Numbered from the stretch's first letter, positions 1 through 10,200 are shown. The stretch is 64,000 nt of DNA from Pectinophora gossypiella (GCF_024362695.1 NC_065425.1:377001-441000), one strand, 5' to 3'. A program made the numbers and translations. Notes: generated by a model not told the origin, from the letters alone.

Positions 1-287
1 ACATTCGAATCGAAAAATTCGCCGAATATATATCAACGATTGACAACCTCTGTAGATTTTATGTTGGGGGTTTCTGAGGAAAGGGGTAGTAAGTCAAACG
101 GCCTCGCGACTCGGGGCGGAAAATGGAAAAACGTTCCGAGAGAATAATGTTTAGTTGTACGAGACTTTTTCAGTATATTTTGGTTGCTTAAAGGTTTTTA
201 TTAAGTTCCACTACTCTCTCTGTAGTAAGAACTCTGTGCTCACGACTATATTTCAAATGAAGGACTTTCCAGGGTACGTTTCTCAAT
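1..287. other. No recognisable feature
   Basis: AT-rich sequence with no coding or repeat signature that I can place. Short open frames here have no family features. Confidence 0.5.
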
Positions 288-303
288 CAATCAATCAATC
301 ATT

Positions 304-335
<32 letters not shown>

Positions 336-412
336 AACTCACGCCCGTAATCCCAAATGGGGTGGGCAGAGCCACAAGTAATCAAAGACAACTCAAATAA
401 TCAAAGAGTTGT
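288..412 (+). repeat. Microsatellites plus element Q fragment
   Basis: A short (atca)n run is followed by an (atac)n run near 307-335. From about 336 the text (aactcacgcccgtaatccc, then ggggtgggcagagccacaag) matches the start of element Q at 51.4 kb. The fragment breaks off near 400. Confidence 0.7.
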
Positions 413-719
413 CAATCATTTTTATTTGCCAGAATACAATTTACAAAAGATGGTATAGTATTACAGTATGTCATAGTATTCAACATTAACTAGGCATGCA
501 AATATTTTAACAATCTGAAAACAAAAACTTGCAGTATAATAAGTTTAAAAGTTTACGTTTTAAAAGACAAATAATCATTTAAATCATAAAAACAATTCTC
601 CAACAACCAATTTGTCAATGTTTTCTAAAAACAGCTTCCTTCCAATGACTTCAGACAATACGGTAGTTTATTATATATTAAAATACATAATTTTAAAACA
701 TTTTTTCATAAATGAAACA
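413..719. other. AT-rich, nothing recognised
   Basis: Low-complexity AT-rich DNA; no gene or repeat family recognised. Confidence 0.4.
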
Positions 720-813
720 ATCTCAAAAGAATATAGATGGCGCTGTACAGAGTTGCCTTCGTTTAACCTTCTAATTTCATGGATAACAGACATGCATCTT
801 TTATCTTTGTTTT
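720..813 (-). repeat. Interspersed repeat shared with 54.5 kb
   Basis: The reverse complement (tgtctgttatccatgaaatt, then ctgtacagcgccatctatat) recurs at 54495-54590 with substitutions and a small indel. The class is unknown. The SINE-5S copy at 825 lies almost directly against it. Confidence 0.6.
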
Positions 814-824
814 ATAAATCATCA

Positions 825-1113
825 TCATCATCATCAGCCCATTAACGTCCCCACTGCTGGGGCACGGGCCTTCCCTATGGATGGATAGGGAGATCGGGCC
901 TTAAACCATCACGCAGGCCCAGTGCGGATTGATGGTTATTAACGACTGCTAATGCAGCCGGGACCAACGGCTTAACGTACCTTCCGAAGCACGGAGGAGC
1001 TCGAGATGAAAACTTTTTTTTGTGGTCACCCATCCTATGACCGGCCTTTGCGAAAGTTGCTTAACTTCAACAATCGCAGACCGAGCGCGTTTACCGCTGC
1101 GCAACCGAGCTCC
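825..1113 (-). mobile_element. SINE-5S copy (tRNA A box plus 5S rRNA-like head)
   Basis: Read on the minus strand, it starts with gagctcggttgcgcagcggt, which resembles a tRNA A box. It continues with gaagttaagcaac and ggatgggtgacc, both hallmarks of the 5S rRNA internal region. Next comes the central block shared with SINE-A (gtgcttcggaaggcacg-like, then cgttggtcccgg), and then a LINE-like 3' end. The 3' end is a gatgatgat microsatellite. Other copies are at 18880-19155 and 62295-62530. That it is transcribed by RNA polymerase III is inferred from the box sequences. Confidence 0.8.
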
Positions 1114-1559
1114 TCAAGATATCCTTGAGTATAAAATTAAATAATGGTCATCATTTACACCCAGCCACAACACATCTTCCACCCATTATTATTCTGATCA
1201 AAATAAAGAGCAGCAATATAGGTAGCAATATTATTCTATAGGTACATTAAGTGAGCCAAATATCGGACAACAATTATTTTTATATAATGCTTCTGCCATT
1301 ACATTGTATTTCGGAATAATTATGTACCCTAGTAATGAGAAAATATTATGTAATTATCACGTTAAAGCTGTACAACGCTATTTGTATTGTTTTTGGTAAA
1401 CATAGCCTGAAAAGTCGCTTATTGGGCTAGTTAGATTCTAACCTTAAGTCTGTCCTATGATCGGCAATATATGATCGGCAAACTCCCAAGTGTTTGTTTA
1501 TAAATGTTTACGGCAAATAAACATCTTCTGGCTTACAACTATTACAAACAAAGAATTGT
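1114..1559. repeat. Unclassified sequence with one short shared repeat
   Basis: Bases 1148-1210 (cacaacacatcttccaccca and following) resemble 57425-57500, so a dispersed repeat is present. Nothing else is recognised. Confidence 0.4.
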
Positions 1560-1738
1560 GCATATTGACTGAGCAAAATACCGTGGAAGCTGATATCCGC
1601 ACGCGGAAATGGCGGTGGATTGGTCATGTCCTTAGAAGACCTGTGGAACACCCGTCCCGACGAGCTCTGAGCTGGTGTGCGCGTCGAAAACGCAAAAGGG
1701 GCAGCATAAAGAGACCTGGCGACCCTCGGTAGACCGGG
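1560..1738 (+). pseudogene. LINE reverse-transcriptase C-terminal relic
   Basis: The frame reads through a segment with the motif KWRWIGHVLRRP followed by SRRALSW and a basic stretch (RRKRKRG). This is the usual C-terminal tail after the reverse-transcriptase domain of RTE-like LINEs. No catalytic domain is present. It is a 5'-truncated, dead fragment lying directly before LINE-4 3' sequence, possibly by independent insertion. Confidence 0.75.
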
Positions 1739-1740
1739 AA

Positions 1741-2410
1741 TCAAAAACTTTATGTAAAAAAGCTTATTATAAGATTAATGATTACCTAAATGATAAATGT
1801 CTGGTATTGAATGTGTTCCTCTATTAACTAACTTGTAATATACACTCATTGAATGTGTTCCTCTATGAACTAACTTGTAATGTACACTCCTTGAATGTGT
1901 TCCTCTATTAACTAACTTGTAATGTACTTACCTTCATTGATTTAAAAGATGTGTTGCTATTGCACTTTCTTGTCATTTCTTCTCCTCAACCATAACACCT
2001 TGCGAAATGACGTAAATTAAAAAAAAAAAAATATTTTGTTTTATTTTATTTATAAGAAGCAAAGTTGTAGAAATTAATTGTTGAACTCTGATAAACCAAA
2101 CTAAGCACACAGGCCTGTGGCTTGGTAATCAGGGTTCGGCCACATAAGTTGAGCTATAAGAGTAAACTTATATAATGTAAATTAAGAACCAATACAGTAA
2201 AATGACAAAAGTAGTGGAAAACAAAAATGAGCGATTACATTAGAGACAGCATGCAGTAGTATCTTATGTATGAAGTTAAAAATAAAAAGCTAGAAATAAT
2301 TAAAATGAAACAAGTAATTAAGTAAGAATATAAAATGTTACATTGACCTTCAACAAGTTTACCCGTGATAATAACGTTGAATAAATGATTCTGATTTCTG
2401 ATTTCGAGCC
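1741..2410 (+). mobile_element. LINE-4 3' untranslated region, interrupted
   Basis: Sense-strand copy of the LINE-4 3' end: cttattataagattaatgat, then the cttgtcatttcttctcctca block, and after a break at about 2021-2330 the tail ttgaataaatgattctgatt. Short tail repeats rather than poly(A) fit CR1- or jockey-like LINEs. The inserted 300 bp are AT-rich and not identified. Related antisense copies are at 13.7, 19.2, 24.1, 44.2 and 54.1 kb. Confidence 0.75.
1807..1928 (+). repeat. 42-bp tandem repeat, about three units
   Basis: Units begin tgaatgtgttcctctat and continue with aactaacttgtaat; they differ at a few bases. The unit is part of the LINE-4 3' region that is single-copy in the other LINE-4 remnants here, so the amplification is local to this insertion. 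Confidence 0.85.
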
Positions 2411-2461
2411 CTACATTCCAACAGGAGATAAAAGGATTAGAAGAAAAAGGGGCAGTCAGAG

Positions 2462-2609
2462 GTACGGTCACGAGTACTAATATGTATACACTTTGAAACC
2501 ATCTCACATTAACTTTTTCGACAAATTAAACCGTAGGTCTCATTAAATGTCAAATATGATAGTGCGACAGGGTTCTAAAGTGGGTACATGATATTACTCA
2601 AGACTGTAC
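2462..2609. mobile_element. MITE-S copy
   Basis: A segment of about 148 bp with imperfect inverted ends: gtacggtcacgagta on the left, and gtacagtcttgagta reading inward from the right. The same segment recurs inverted at 37013-37150. Small size, inverted ends and dispersion suggest a non-autonomous DNA transposon; the superfamily is unknown. Confidence 0.65.
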
Positions 2610-2831
2610 ATCTATCGCAAGACCCACCTGAACTTTCTGTTAGACCAACGTGATCATTGAATATGGATGTTTCATACAAAGAATATCTTTTGATCTTAAA
2701 CTTCAAACGTACAGAGTAACTTTTACATCGGCTCTTGAATAATAACCGTTTAGAAGTTACGGTACCACTTCCATATCAATAACTCCGACAAATCATATCG
2801 ATAGATAGATAGGTAGGTTGATAAAATCAAT

Positions 2832-2908
2832 GATACATTACAAGTTATTTAATAACTAGAGGAACACATTCAATACCAGACATTTGTATCATTTAGGTAA
2901 TCATACAT
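2832..2908 (-). repeat. LINE-4 3' fragment
   Basis: Contains aagttatttaataactagag and caataccagacat, matching LINE-4 antisense copies at 24.4 and 44.2 kb. Confidence 0.7.
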
Positions 2909-3242
2909 TGTTACAGAAACTATAAATATATTCAATAAAATAGATTAAAACATAACAACAGTGATACTCAGATAACGTACAAGTTGCAATATGTCACCTT
3001 ACTTGAGATAGGAATATATAAAAACAATGGTACATACTTAGTACCTACGCGAGTAACTGATAAGTATTGTATGGGCAGAAGAATACCTATCACTTACCTA
3101 TTTAATTAATAGGTTGAATATTATTATAAACATGTTTTTAATTAAATAGACAATTGATATGGATTTTCGTAACAATAATAAATTAAACATTATTAGTATG
3201 TCAATGTCATACACATACATAATTAATTAATAATTAATTAGA
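2909..3242. other. AT-rich, nothing recognised
   Basis: AT-rich sequence; no gene or known repeat identified. Confidence 0.4.
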
Positions 3243-3366
3243 GAGCCTTGGTAGCCCAGTTGGAAGACTGTCAGATTGACTGAAGATTGACTGTCACTGT
3301 GAGGTCACAGGTTCGAATTTCAGCACGGGTCTAAACTCATGTTTGGATTATTTAAACGATTATCAC
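3243..3366 (+). mobile_element. SINE-C head, split by element U
   Basis: A tRNA-like head with the A-box-like ggtagcccagttgg and the B-box-like aggttcgaattt. The anticodon-arm region carries a tandem duplication of agattgactg. The SINE body resumes after element U, at about 3765-3840 (ggaaggtcagacatgcaatc to cctgtcaaatcttcaggc), so the SINE was interrupted. Confidence 0.75.
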
Positions 3367-3764
3367 GGCTTTTTGGCGGGAAACGGGAACGGGAAAGTTG
3401 CTTTCTTCATTGAATAATCAAAATAATTAATACGAAGTGGTGTTTTGTGGTTAATGATCGCATTAAGTTAGTCGGAAGACATTCGCGAGTGTTATTATGT
3501 AGGAGTATTCAATAAACAAAGTGTATCTGCCTATTTTCGCTTCGTGCCAGGAAGCCGCTTCATAACTCGAAAGTTTATGCGGACTTTTGAGTTAATTCGT
3601 TTGGGGTTCGGAGTAGGAGTCTACTCCGAGGGTGGGGGCTTAGGTTTCATCATCATCATCTTTCATCATTTCATCAATCATCAAGAAAAAAAATACGTAA
3701 GACATGGCTGTATGGGCTTAGTTCCCTTTGCCTTACCCTTCGGGGAAAACCAAAACAAAAAAAA
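3367..3764 (+). mobile_element. Element U, copy 1: poly(A) retroposon with 75-codon frame
   Basis: Starts ggctttttggcgggaaacgg and ends cggggaaaaccaaaac plus poly(A). It is almost the same as the inverted copy at 49486-49886. An open frame from 3544 encodes about 75 codons before the poly(A), beginning MPGSRFIT. The frame is conserved between the two copies apart from a few substitutions. The class is unknown; the poly(A) tail, and the target-site duplication at the other copy, point to LINE-driven retroposition. No known protein domain was recognised. Confidence 0.75.
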
Positions 3765-3867
3765 TTGGAAGGTCAGACATGCAATCGCTTCTGTATAAAA
3801 CTGGACCTGTCAAATCTTCAGGCAAGGTATAGCGGAGCTTCCGAAAACGAATGTTAGTTGCTTTCTT

Positions 3868-4118
3868 TTGACGTGACTTATTTTAGATTTGCCGCAAATG
3901 GCTTTAACTACTTGGCCGGACAAAAGGGGAGCACAAAGTACAAAATTTAAGACAATGGGCCTGAGAGTCACACCCTTAGGTGACCCGTTGGGCGCGAACC
4001 TCGGTTCAGGGCGTCGTCTGAGAAGATTATATTTGAAAGAATAAATCGACTCTAGTGGGCCGATAGCGATAATGATGAATGAGGGAAATCGTCAACCAGG
4101 CGGTTTCGGAATCAGGGG
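3868..4118 (-). mobile_element. RP2 retroposon copy
   Basis: The + strand reads tgacgtgactta, ttgccgcaaatggc, acttggccggacaaa and ctcggttcagggcgtcgtct. In the best copies the first of these follows poly(T), so the element's own strand is minus and it ends in poly(A). This copy is diverged. Confidence 0.8.
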
Positions 4119-4279
4119 ATGATGTTGGTTGCGTAACCAACAAGACAACCAGGTGGTAGTTCACCGTACGCTCTCATACTCCATTTTCGTTTTTCATTTC
4201 TTTTTTCATTTTCTTACGCGTTTGTACAACTGCATACATTTTGTTGGCTGCACTGTGTTACTAGGTCTACCCCTTAAAA

Positions 4280-4323
4280 AAAAATTGAAGGGAAGAGAGG
4301 AAGCTCTCTTCCCTTCAATTTTT
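4280..4323. repeat. Perfect hairpin 1 (20-bp arms, 4-nt loop)
   Basis: Arms at 4280-4299 and 4304-4323 are exact reverse complements; the loop is gaag. The right arm is the normal LINE text as found at 28.4 kb. The left arm is an inverted copy of it that replaces a few bases. Confidence 0.95.
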
Positions 4324-4506
4324 CCTTCTATAATGTTTGTTATAAATGATCAGGTGGCCAATCATAATTTCTTCTCTCCTCTCTATAGTCTTCAATATGG
4401 TTCTCTTTTCTTCAACTCTTTCCAGCACTTTTTCATTTAACACCATTTCAGTCCAGCTTATACCCTCCATCCTTCGCCAACACCACATCTCAAACGCTTC
4501 CAATCT

Positions 4507-4554
4507 GGACTATGACACAGAGAGACAGAGAGCTGTCTCTCTGTGTCATAGTCC
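4507..4554. repeat. Perfect hairpin 2 (22-bp arms, 4-nt loop)
   Basis: Arms at 4507-4528 and 4533-4554 are exact reverse complements; the loop is agag. The right arm corresponds to the LINE text at 28.6 kb and the left arm is an added inverted copy. Confidence 0.95.
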
Positions 4555-4600
4555 ACGTTTCACTTCCATAGAGTGCAATGCTCCAAATATATGATTTAAT

Positions 4601-4907
4601 AAACCGTTTCCTTATTTTTAATGATATGTAAATATATGTTCAGTATAAAAATCTCTCATGTTTCAGAGAAAATATTGAGTCTGATGTGTGTTCGTTTATA
4701 TTTTAATCATGCTAACATGTCTGACGGGGTTTTCTTTTTTTGTTTCATCTATGAAATGTACTCCGCCCAATGTTTACATTCGTATCGAAATGGAAGATGT
4801 TTTTTTTTATGTTTTTGCCTTTATTTGTGTGGGGATTTTTTTAAATACAGCATGTTATACTGAGTGGGATGAATTAGGTCATGCAAAAATGTGGAAATCC
4901 ACGCAAT
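4601..4907. other. T-rich sequence, no gene
   Basis: Overlapping open frames of about 80 codons exist but are Phe/Cys-rich translations of T-rich DNA without any domain. Confidence 0.4.
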
Positions 4908-5010
4908 GCTATCATGAATTTTGCGACGTAAAATTCCATTTCGTTTAACTCAGAATCATGGGATGAACCATCCCCCTCAGTATTCGTTCCAGTATCACTA
5001 ACACCGTGTA
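4908..5010. mobile_element. MITE-8, half copy
   Basis: Contains gaattttgcgacg, aactcagaatcatgg, ccatccccctcagtattcgt and cactaacaccgtgta, which is the right half and terminal inverted repeat of MITE-8. Confidence 0.75.
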
Positions 5011-5181
5011 TATTTGTAATTAGAGCCATTTTTACTTTTAAACTTCTTGATTTAGTTAAGAATAAAAATGAAATAGATTTTTGCAAGTGTGGTACCGGGA
5101 ATCGAAACGGCACTCCTCGTTTGAGAACTAAGCAGATGCCACACGGAACTACCGTGACTTAGTGATGTTTCTCTTACTCTG

Positions 5182-5473
5182 ATCTTCTTCTTCTATCGTA
5201 TGGGTTGTGAGATGAATTACCAACCCCATCAACCCTGGTGTCAGAGTTATTATTGAGCCGCCAAAGGTTGTCACGGTTGATGTAACGAATACTTCCTTAC
5301 ATCTAGTAAGTAGTTACCGGGACCAACAGCTTAACGTGCCTTCCGAAGCACCGACAATCAGATGATTAGTCTGCAATGTCCTAACCATTTTAGTGTTATG
5401 TCCTCACCGGGATTCGAACCCGGGACGTTCGGATCGTGAGCCCAGCGCTCAACCACTGGACAACATAGGCTGT
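5182..5473 (-). mobile_element. SINE-A copy
   Basis: On the minus strand a tRNA-like head (B box gggttcgaatcccgg) is followed by the shared central block and the tail ggctcaataataactctgac, ending near gaagaagaag. The A-box region is weakly kept. It is not a functional tRNA gene because the acceptor stem and 3' end continue into SINE body. Confidence 0.85.
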
Positions 5474-5585
5474 TGTCTTTCTCTGATAACAGGATTAAAA
5501 GAAGAAGAGTATATCTAACCATTAAGCCACAGGTCACCTAGATATCAGGAAATCTGTCTATATAAACCAACTGAATATAATATTA

Positions 5586-5830
5586 ACTAGCGACGCTGCC
5601 CCGGCTTCGCTCGCGTGCAATGCTGAAGAAAAAAATAATTATTTACGACCTTTATATAACCGTATTTCTCCACTATTTAATGGATGTTATTATACATATA
5701 AACCTTCCTCTTGAATCACTCAATCTATTAAAAAAAACCGCATAAAAATATGTTGCGTAGTTTTAAAGATATTAGCGTACATAGGGATATAGGGACAGAA
5801 AAAGCGACTTTGTTTTATACTATGTAGTGA
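5586..5830 (-). repeat. Dispersed repeat ending in CTAG
   Basis: The minus strand ends with gaagccggggcagcgtcgctag. Upstream it contains actatgtagtataaaacaaa on the minus strand and the block aaaaaccgcataaaaatatg on the plus strand. Such sequence is abundant in insect genomes. The CTAG end with a GC-rich preceding stretch resembles a Helitron 3' end, but I cannot confirm the class. Confidence 0.5.
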
Positions 5831-6175
5831 TGAACATAAAATATTAACTTGATACAACATATCGGAAGTGAGATAAGCTCGATAGTAGAGTCAAGGGCAA
5901 GTTTCTTAAGACTAAACAAGTTACTTACATACAAGTACAAACAGAGAAATTGCACAACACATGATAAGCTTGGCAACCCGGTCGAATCATCACTACAAAA
6001 CATCATGATTTGCGTACTTGGCAAACATATCTATAAACAGCCCATAGGCACAGAAATTATAATGTGCGTTCCCATTCAGGGACGGACCAAGTTCGAGATT
6101 TTTTGGCGTTAGAAAAAAGTTCTCAAACCAATTATTTTGTACATTATGACCTATTTTAAATGTGATTCAAATTTC

Positions 6176-6232
6176 ATTAATCACTTGCCCGGACAAATGA
6201 GAAGCGCTGAGAGCTCTCACGCGTTACAATTT
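6176..6232 (-). repeat. RP2 fragment
   Basis: Short match: ttgcccggacaaatgagaag, then ctctcacgcgttacaa. Confidence 0.6.
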
Positions 6233-6284
6233 TTTATTTTATTTATTAAAAGTAATAATAAACATTTTACAATCAAAAACGGTG

Positions 6285-6624
6285 TCTCATAAACCTATCG
6301 ACAGGTTTTTCTGTACACCGCAACTCATCGTCTGTTTTTGCATTTTGTAGCATTGCCTGTCTGTCTGTCTCCAGCCGGCGAAGGGAAAACCAGCCCAATA
6401 CAGGTTAGGTTGTGACCTAACCTTACTTCTGAAACGCATTTCTCGGGAATGTGAATCACGATGTTTTCTTTTACCGCTGATTACGTTAAAATCAATCATA
6501 TAAGATCTGAACATGATTTCGAAAACAAATTCGAAAATCATTGGTTTAGGGCCGCGTTGTGATTCGAACCTGCGACCCCACAGTGAAAGTCAAGCGTTCT
6601 TCTAACTGGGCTAACACAAGCTTT
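6285..6624 (-). mobile_element. SINE-C, nearly full length
   Basis: The minus strand starts agcttgtgttagcccagtta (A-box-like), has the B box aggttcgaatcac, then the family body attttcgaatttg and aatgcgtttcagaagtaagg, then gggctggttttcccttcgcc. The 3' end is diverged. Confidence 0.8.
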
Positions 6625-6924
6625 TTAACCGTGCCTGGAAAACTTATTACATAATATCGGTAAATAAAATATCGCCCTCTAACTTATCAACTATTGATCT
6701 ATCTGTCACGCTGTCACCATAAAGTCTGCTCCACACCGCTATAAGATAAAACCTTCATAAACACTGTACCCACCATCACTTGTGTTGTGAGTGTTGTGAC
6801 GTCACTACATGGTACCCTGGTGTGCAGCCGAACACTTTTTCAACTTCAGTAGGGCTGTACTTAAAGGACTTTTGGAGGGTTTTGTATCTCAAAAGAAAAA
6901 ACGGAATTAAATTTTACAGAATTA

Positions 6925-7109
6925 ACGCCGAGTTTCCACTGACGCGGAGATGGGCGGAGAAGAGCGGAGATGTGCGGATTTGACCAATCACAGCGTTCGA
7001 GAGAGCGAAAAACGAAAACGCTCTCTCACACTCACCCTCACGGTGATTGGTCGATTCCTGCACATCTCCGCTCCTCTCCGCCCAGCTCCGCGTCAATGGA
7101 AACGCAGCC
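6925..7109. mobile_element. MITE with long inverted ends and TTA duplication
   Basis: Left arm: gtttccactgacgcggagat, then gggcggagaagagcggagat. The right arm gives the same reading inward (gtttccattgacgcggagct, then gggcggagaggagcggagat). Flanks are TTA at 6922-6924 and 7110-7112. A 3-bp TTA target site fits PIF/Harbinger-type transposition, but the end sequence alone does not settle the superfamily. Several open frames here are by-products of the arms. Confidence 0.85.
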
Positions 7110-7249
7110 TTAAACATGCTTATCTAAGTGGCTATAAGCGGTCTTATCGCTTACAGAGATACCTATCTTCCACGTTGTCCGTCTGTCAGTATGCCTGCTT
7201 GTCTTTCAAGAGCGTTTATGTTGATATTAATGTTGTAATAATCTACACG

Positions 7250-7348
7250 GTCCACATTAATCCGCAGTGGAGCAGCGTGGTGGAGTATGCGCCATATATC
7301 GTCTGGTTAATTGAGGGGAGGTCTGTGTCCAGCAGTAGAACGTAAGCT
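7250..7348 (+). repeat. SINE-B 3' tail fragment
   Basis: Contains cgcagtggagcagcgtggtg and attgaggggaggtctgtgtc; same as the tail of the full SINE-B at 51978. Confidence 0.75.
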
Positions 7349-7374
7349 TAACAAAAAATAGGCTACGTGATAAC

Positions 7375-7590
7375 CTATTCAAATCAAATACTTTAAACGA
7401 AACGTCAAAACGAAAGTTTTGTTTGGAGTTAGTATACTTTCCTGTGAAGTCATCAATAAAAGCGGTCAAACGTCGTATTCATTGTTACTTAATTCATAAA
7501 TAAAATTCGAAAAGAAGACGAAAACTAAAATGGGATTAATTCTTAATCACCTTAGACTTGCTTCTATTTCAAGATTAGTATAAGATCCAC
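7375..7590. other. Nothing clear
   Basis: AT-rich; a weak resemblance to MITE-7 (aacgtcaaaacg) is too short to call. Confidence 0.3.
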
Positions 7591-7800
7591 CAGAAACAGA
7601 TGTACTATTCAGAGGCGGAGGACAGGAGTCCTAGTACGGCTTTGTAGTAGACTACTCTGGGCGCCATCCCACTCGCGGCAGACTGAGTACTGCGGGGCGG
7701 AAGGCAAGAGGGAAACCACTGCCCTATTTTTCCCTAAAAAGTAGCATGAAGAATGCTACACCGACAAGAGCATGGCACTTAAATTAGTGATGACGATAAG
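7591..7800 (+). pseudogene. LINE 3' terminal fragment
   Basis: Text such as tattcagaggcggaggacag and gaaggcaagagggaaaccac followed by gctacaccgacaagagc. Related pieces are at 12776, 21086 (inverted), 27030, 50650 and 58610. In the best copies it translates as EGKRETTALFF followed by MLHRQERGS, the end of a LINE frame, often trailed by a gatgatgat repeat. Confidence 0.7.
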
Positions 7801-8295
7801 ATATTCCGTAACAAACTTATGCCGCAATATTATGGGCATAAAATTTTTGAAAATCCACTCAACCGCTTTATAATAAATGGACCTCAGCGCCAGCCCTATA
7901 TCCTGTTATGTGTTTTAGATAAGTCGTAATAGGTGATACGGGACATATGAAAGTATACCGAAACGGGGAAGAATATCCACAAAATTACCGGTTTTTTATG
8001 TCGCCTCCACGTTTCCGGCATTTTAGGGGCATAATACATTTTGGTGGGTACTCGCCTTAATAACGACACATTTATTTTTATTTCAGTCATTTTTATTTAT
8101 ATTTATTTATTTAGTGTGTTTGTTTTATATAGTATGTTTTGCATTTTTCTTTTTAAATTTAATATGATGGCGTACCTATTGTAAGTTCCTATTAGGGCCG
8201 TCACCAGACGCCAAGGCAACCTCGTCGGCGACGTCTCCAAAGGGTACCTCTTAAAAAAGTGGTACGAGATATTTTTTTTACAAATTATCAAAAAG
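7801..8295. other. Nothing recognised
   Basis: No repeat family or gene recognised; short open frames lack domains. Confidence 0.35.
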
Positions 8296-8420
8296 GCACT
8301 TTAAGCCGTTGGTCCCAGTTACTACTTACTGATGTAAGTAAGTAGTCGTTACCATGAGCCATGTCAGGGGCTTTCGGCGGCTCAATAGTAACCCTGACAC
8401 CACACGATAGAAGAAGAAGA
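8296..8420 (+). repeat. SINE-A 3' fragment
   Basis: aagccgttggtcccagttac, taagtagtcgttac and gtaaccctgacacc, ending cacacgatagaagaagaaga. 5'-truncated. Confidence 0.85.
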
Positions 8421-9200
8421 TTGAAATGGCTACGTTGCCAAAGCGTCGCCAAATGAGTTAATTCCCATACATTTCAATATGAATTGTGTGGCGACCGTCG
8501 CCGGCGAATTGGCCATGGCGTCTCGATGAGGTAGGATGCACACATACATAGAGACATATTCTCATCGACCTAAAATCTCAACCCAGACATACCTACGTGC
8601 CGATATACACGCTATTTGATGGAGATAATAAATATTATTAAGTCTAAAATAATAATAATAATAATATGTTTGTTAGCGCCAAGACGGATGGGCGAAAGGT
8701 TAAGAGACGCGACGGGGCTATCGCGTCAGGGAGAATAAACCGCGGGCCGCATACGTAACAATATTTTATTAAGGGTGTAGGCCTATCTATCGAGAATCGA
8801 ACCCAGACCTCCAGATCGTGAGCCTACGCAATAACGTATTATACCTAGTGAATATTCATTGCTGAAATACTTCTCTTCATTATAACACAAATGAATTTCT
8901 TTCCCGTTTCTGCTCCAGTAAAAATTAAATGATATTAAAGTTGTCCGTGAGCGGAAATGAAAGAAATTTTAATAATAGTGTCTTGAATATTTTTCCTTAA
9001 ATTCTTTAAATGGACGATGTTATCTTCTGCCCGCCACTCATGCTACAGAATGAATTGTTTTCTATTAATTCTGGAAATGGTGGTACCTACAAAAATGTTT
9101 GAAATTGCCTGAATGAACTAAATACCAAATATCTAATCAGTTTCTTGCAGTAGTCAATTAACTGGACTTAAGACCTCCTGTAGGCTCTGCACGCCAACCC
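8421..9200. other. Non-coding, one (aat)n run
   Basis: A short (aat)n microsatellite near 8648-8667. Nothing else recognised. Confidence 0.4.
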
Positions 9201-9207
9201 CGACGAG

Positions 9208-9306
9208 CGCGGCGCGAGTTATATCGCGGCCTTCGACCAATAGAAATTTGACGGTAAAATTTGTGTCGTTTATTGGTCGAACCGCTCAATACAATTCGCG
9301 TCGCGC
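9208..9306. mobile_element. GC-rich fold-back element
   Basis: Left arm (gcgcggcgcgagttatatcg, then ttcgaccaata) and right arm (tattggtcgaaccg, then attcgcgtcgcgc) form imperfect inverted repeats of about 36 bp around a 28-bp spacer. Probably a MITE; no target duplication identified. Confidence 0.5.
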
Positions 9307-9523
9307 GCGGCGCGGTTGTCATGCGGACCGGGCTGGTTATATGTCGTTTCTGTAATAGACTAAAACACCTACAAAAACATAAATTTTATAATTATGACAA
9401 ACAATGGTTCATTATTTCACCAATGTTTAGAAACAACACGATGGACTCAGGGACTGAAATTTTGCTATTTGATTGTACTGTAGGTAATATAATGTAATTA
9501 TGTTACTTTATTAATTACCATTT

Positions 9524-9838
9524 CACGGTTGTTGACCGTTGGACTCACGATCCGGAGACCTCGGGTTCGAATCCCGGTGGGGACATATCACAAAAATCAC
9601 TTTGTGAACTCTAGTTTGGTTAGGACATTACAGGCTAATCACCCGATTGTCCAAATAAAGATGATCCGTGCTTCGGAAAGCACGTTAAGCCGTTGGTCCC
9701 GGTTATTACTTACTGATGTAAGTGAGTAATCGTTACATGAGCCACGTCAGGGGCCTTTGGCGGCTCAATAATAACCCTGACACCAGGGTTGATGAGGCTG
9801 GTATTCCACTTCACAACTCACACGATAAGAAGAAGAAG
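9524..9838 (+). mobile_element. SINE-A copy, nearly complete
   Basis: tRNA-like head (ttgaccgttggactcacgat; B box ggttcgaatcccgg), then the linker tagtttggttaggacattac, the shared central block, and a tail ending cacacgataagaagaagaag. The extreme 5' end is degraded. Confidence 0.9.
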
Positions 9839-10200
9839 TGTAGTGTAGTGTGCGTCGTATTATACTTTATTTTATCTTAGAGGTTGTATTGCCGAATATT
9901 TCAACATAGCAAGTAATAACCAGCTCAAATTATCCTCGAAATAATTTTCCTTTCAATTTGCGGTTAATTTTTATTTGTTTTGGATCCTTCACCCGCTCTC
10001 GATAAACATTATTACAGAGCCTACAAACTTATAAATATCTGTACGTTTTACAGGCACATTTTCTAATATAAATATTATGTATAGTAATAGCGTAAACAAT
10101 TTTCGTATCAGCTTTTCGTGATAAAAAAGTGTTTTGTTTACTTAATACATTTTGTACCTTAGGTAAGCTTTATTGTCAATAATGTAGTGTGTTAGAGATT
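9839..10200. other. AT-rich, nothing recognised
   Basis: No gene or repeat recognised. Confidence 0.35.

Larger units (their letters stand above)
4230..4600 (-). pseudogene. LINE reverse-transcriptase C-terminal relic with two hairpins
   Basis: The minus strand encodes EAFEMWCWRRM, ISWTE and EKRTILKTI, a pattern typical of LINE polymerase C-termini. It pairs with the related relic at 28320-28655, which carries the same text without the hairpin insertions. It is frameshifted and truncated, with no catalytic motif remaining. Confidence 0.8.

Noticed and set aside
4129..4948. Several overlapping frames of 80-100 codons
   Set aside because: Translations of T-rich DNA and of the antisense LINE relic; no membrane or domain logic beyond Phe bias.
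6950..7345. 131-codon open frame as a gene
   Set aside because: It reads through a MITE with inverted arms and into a SINE-B tail.
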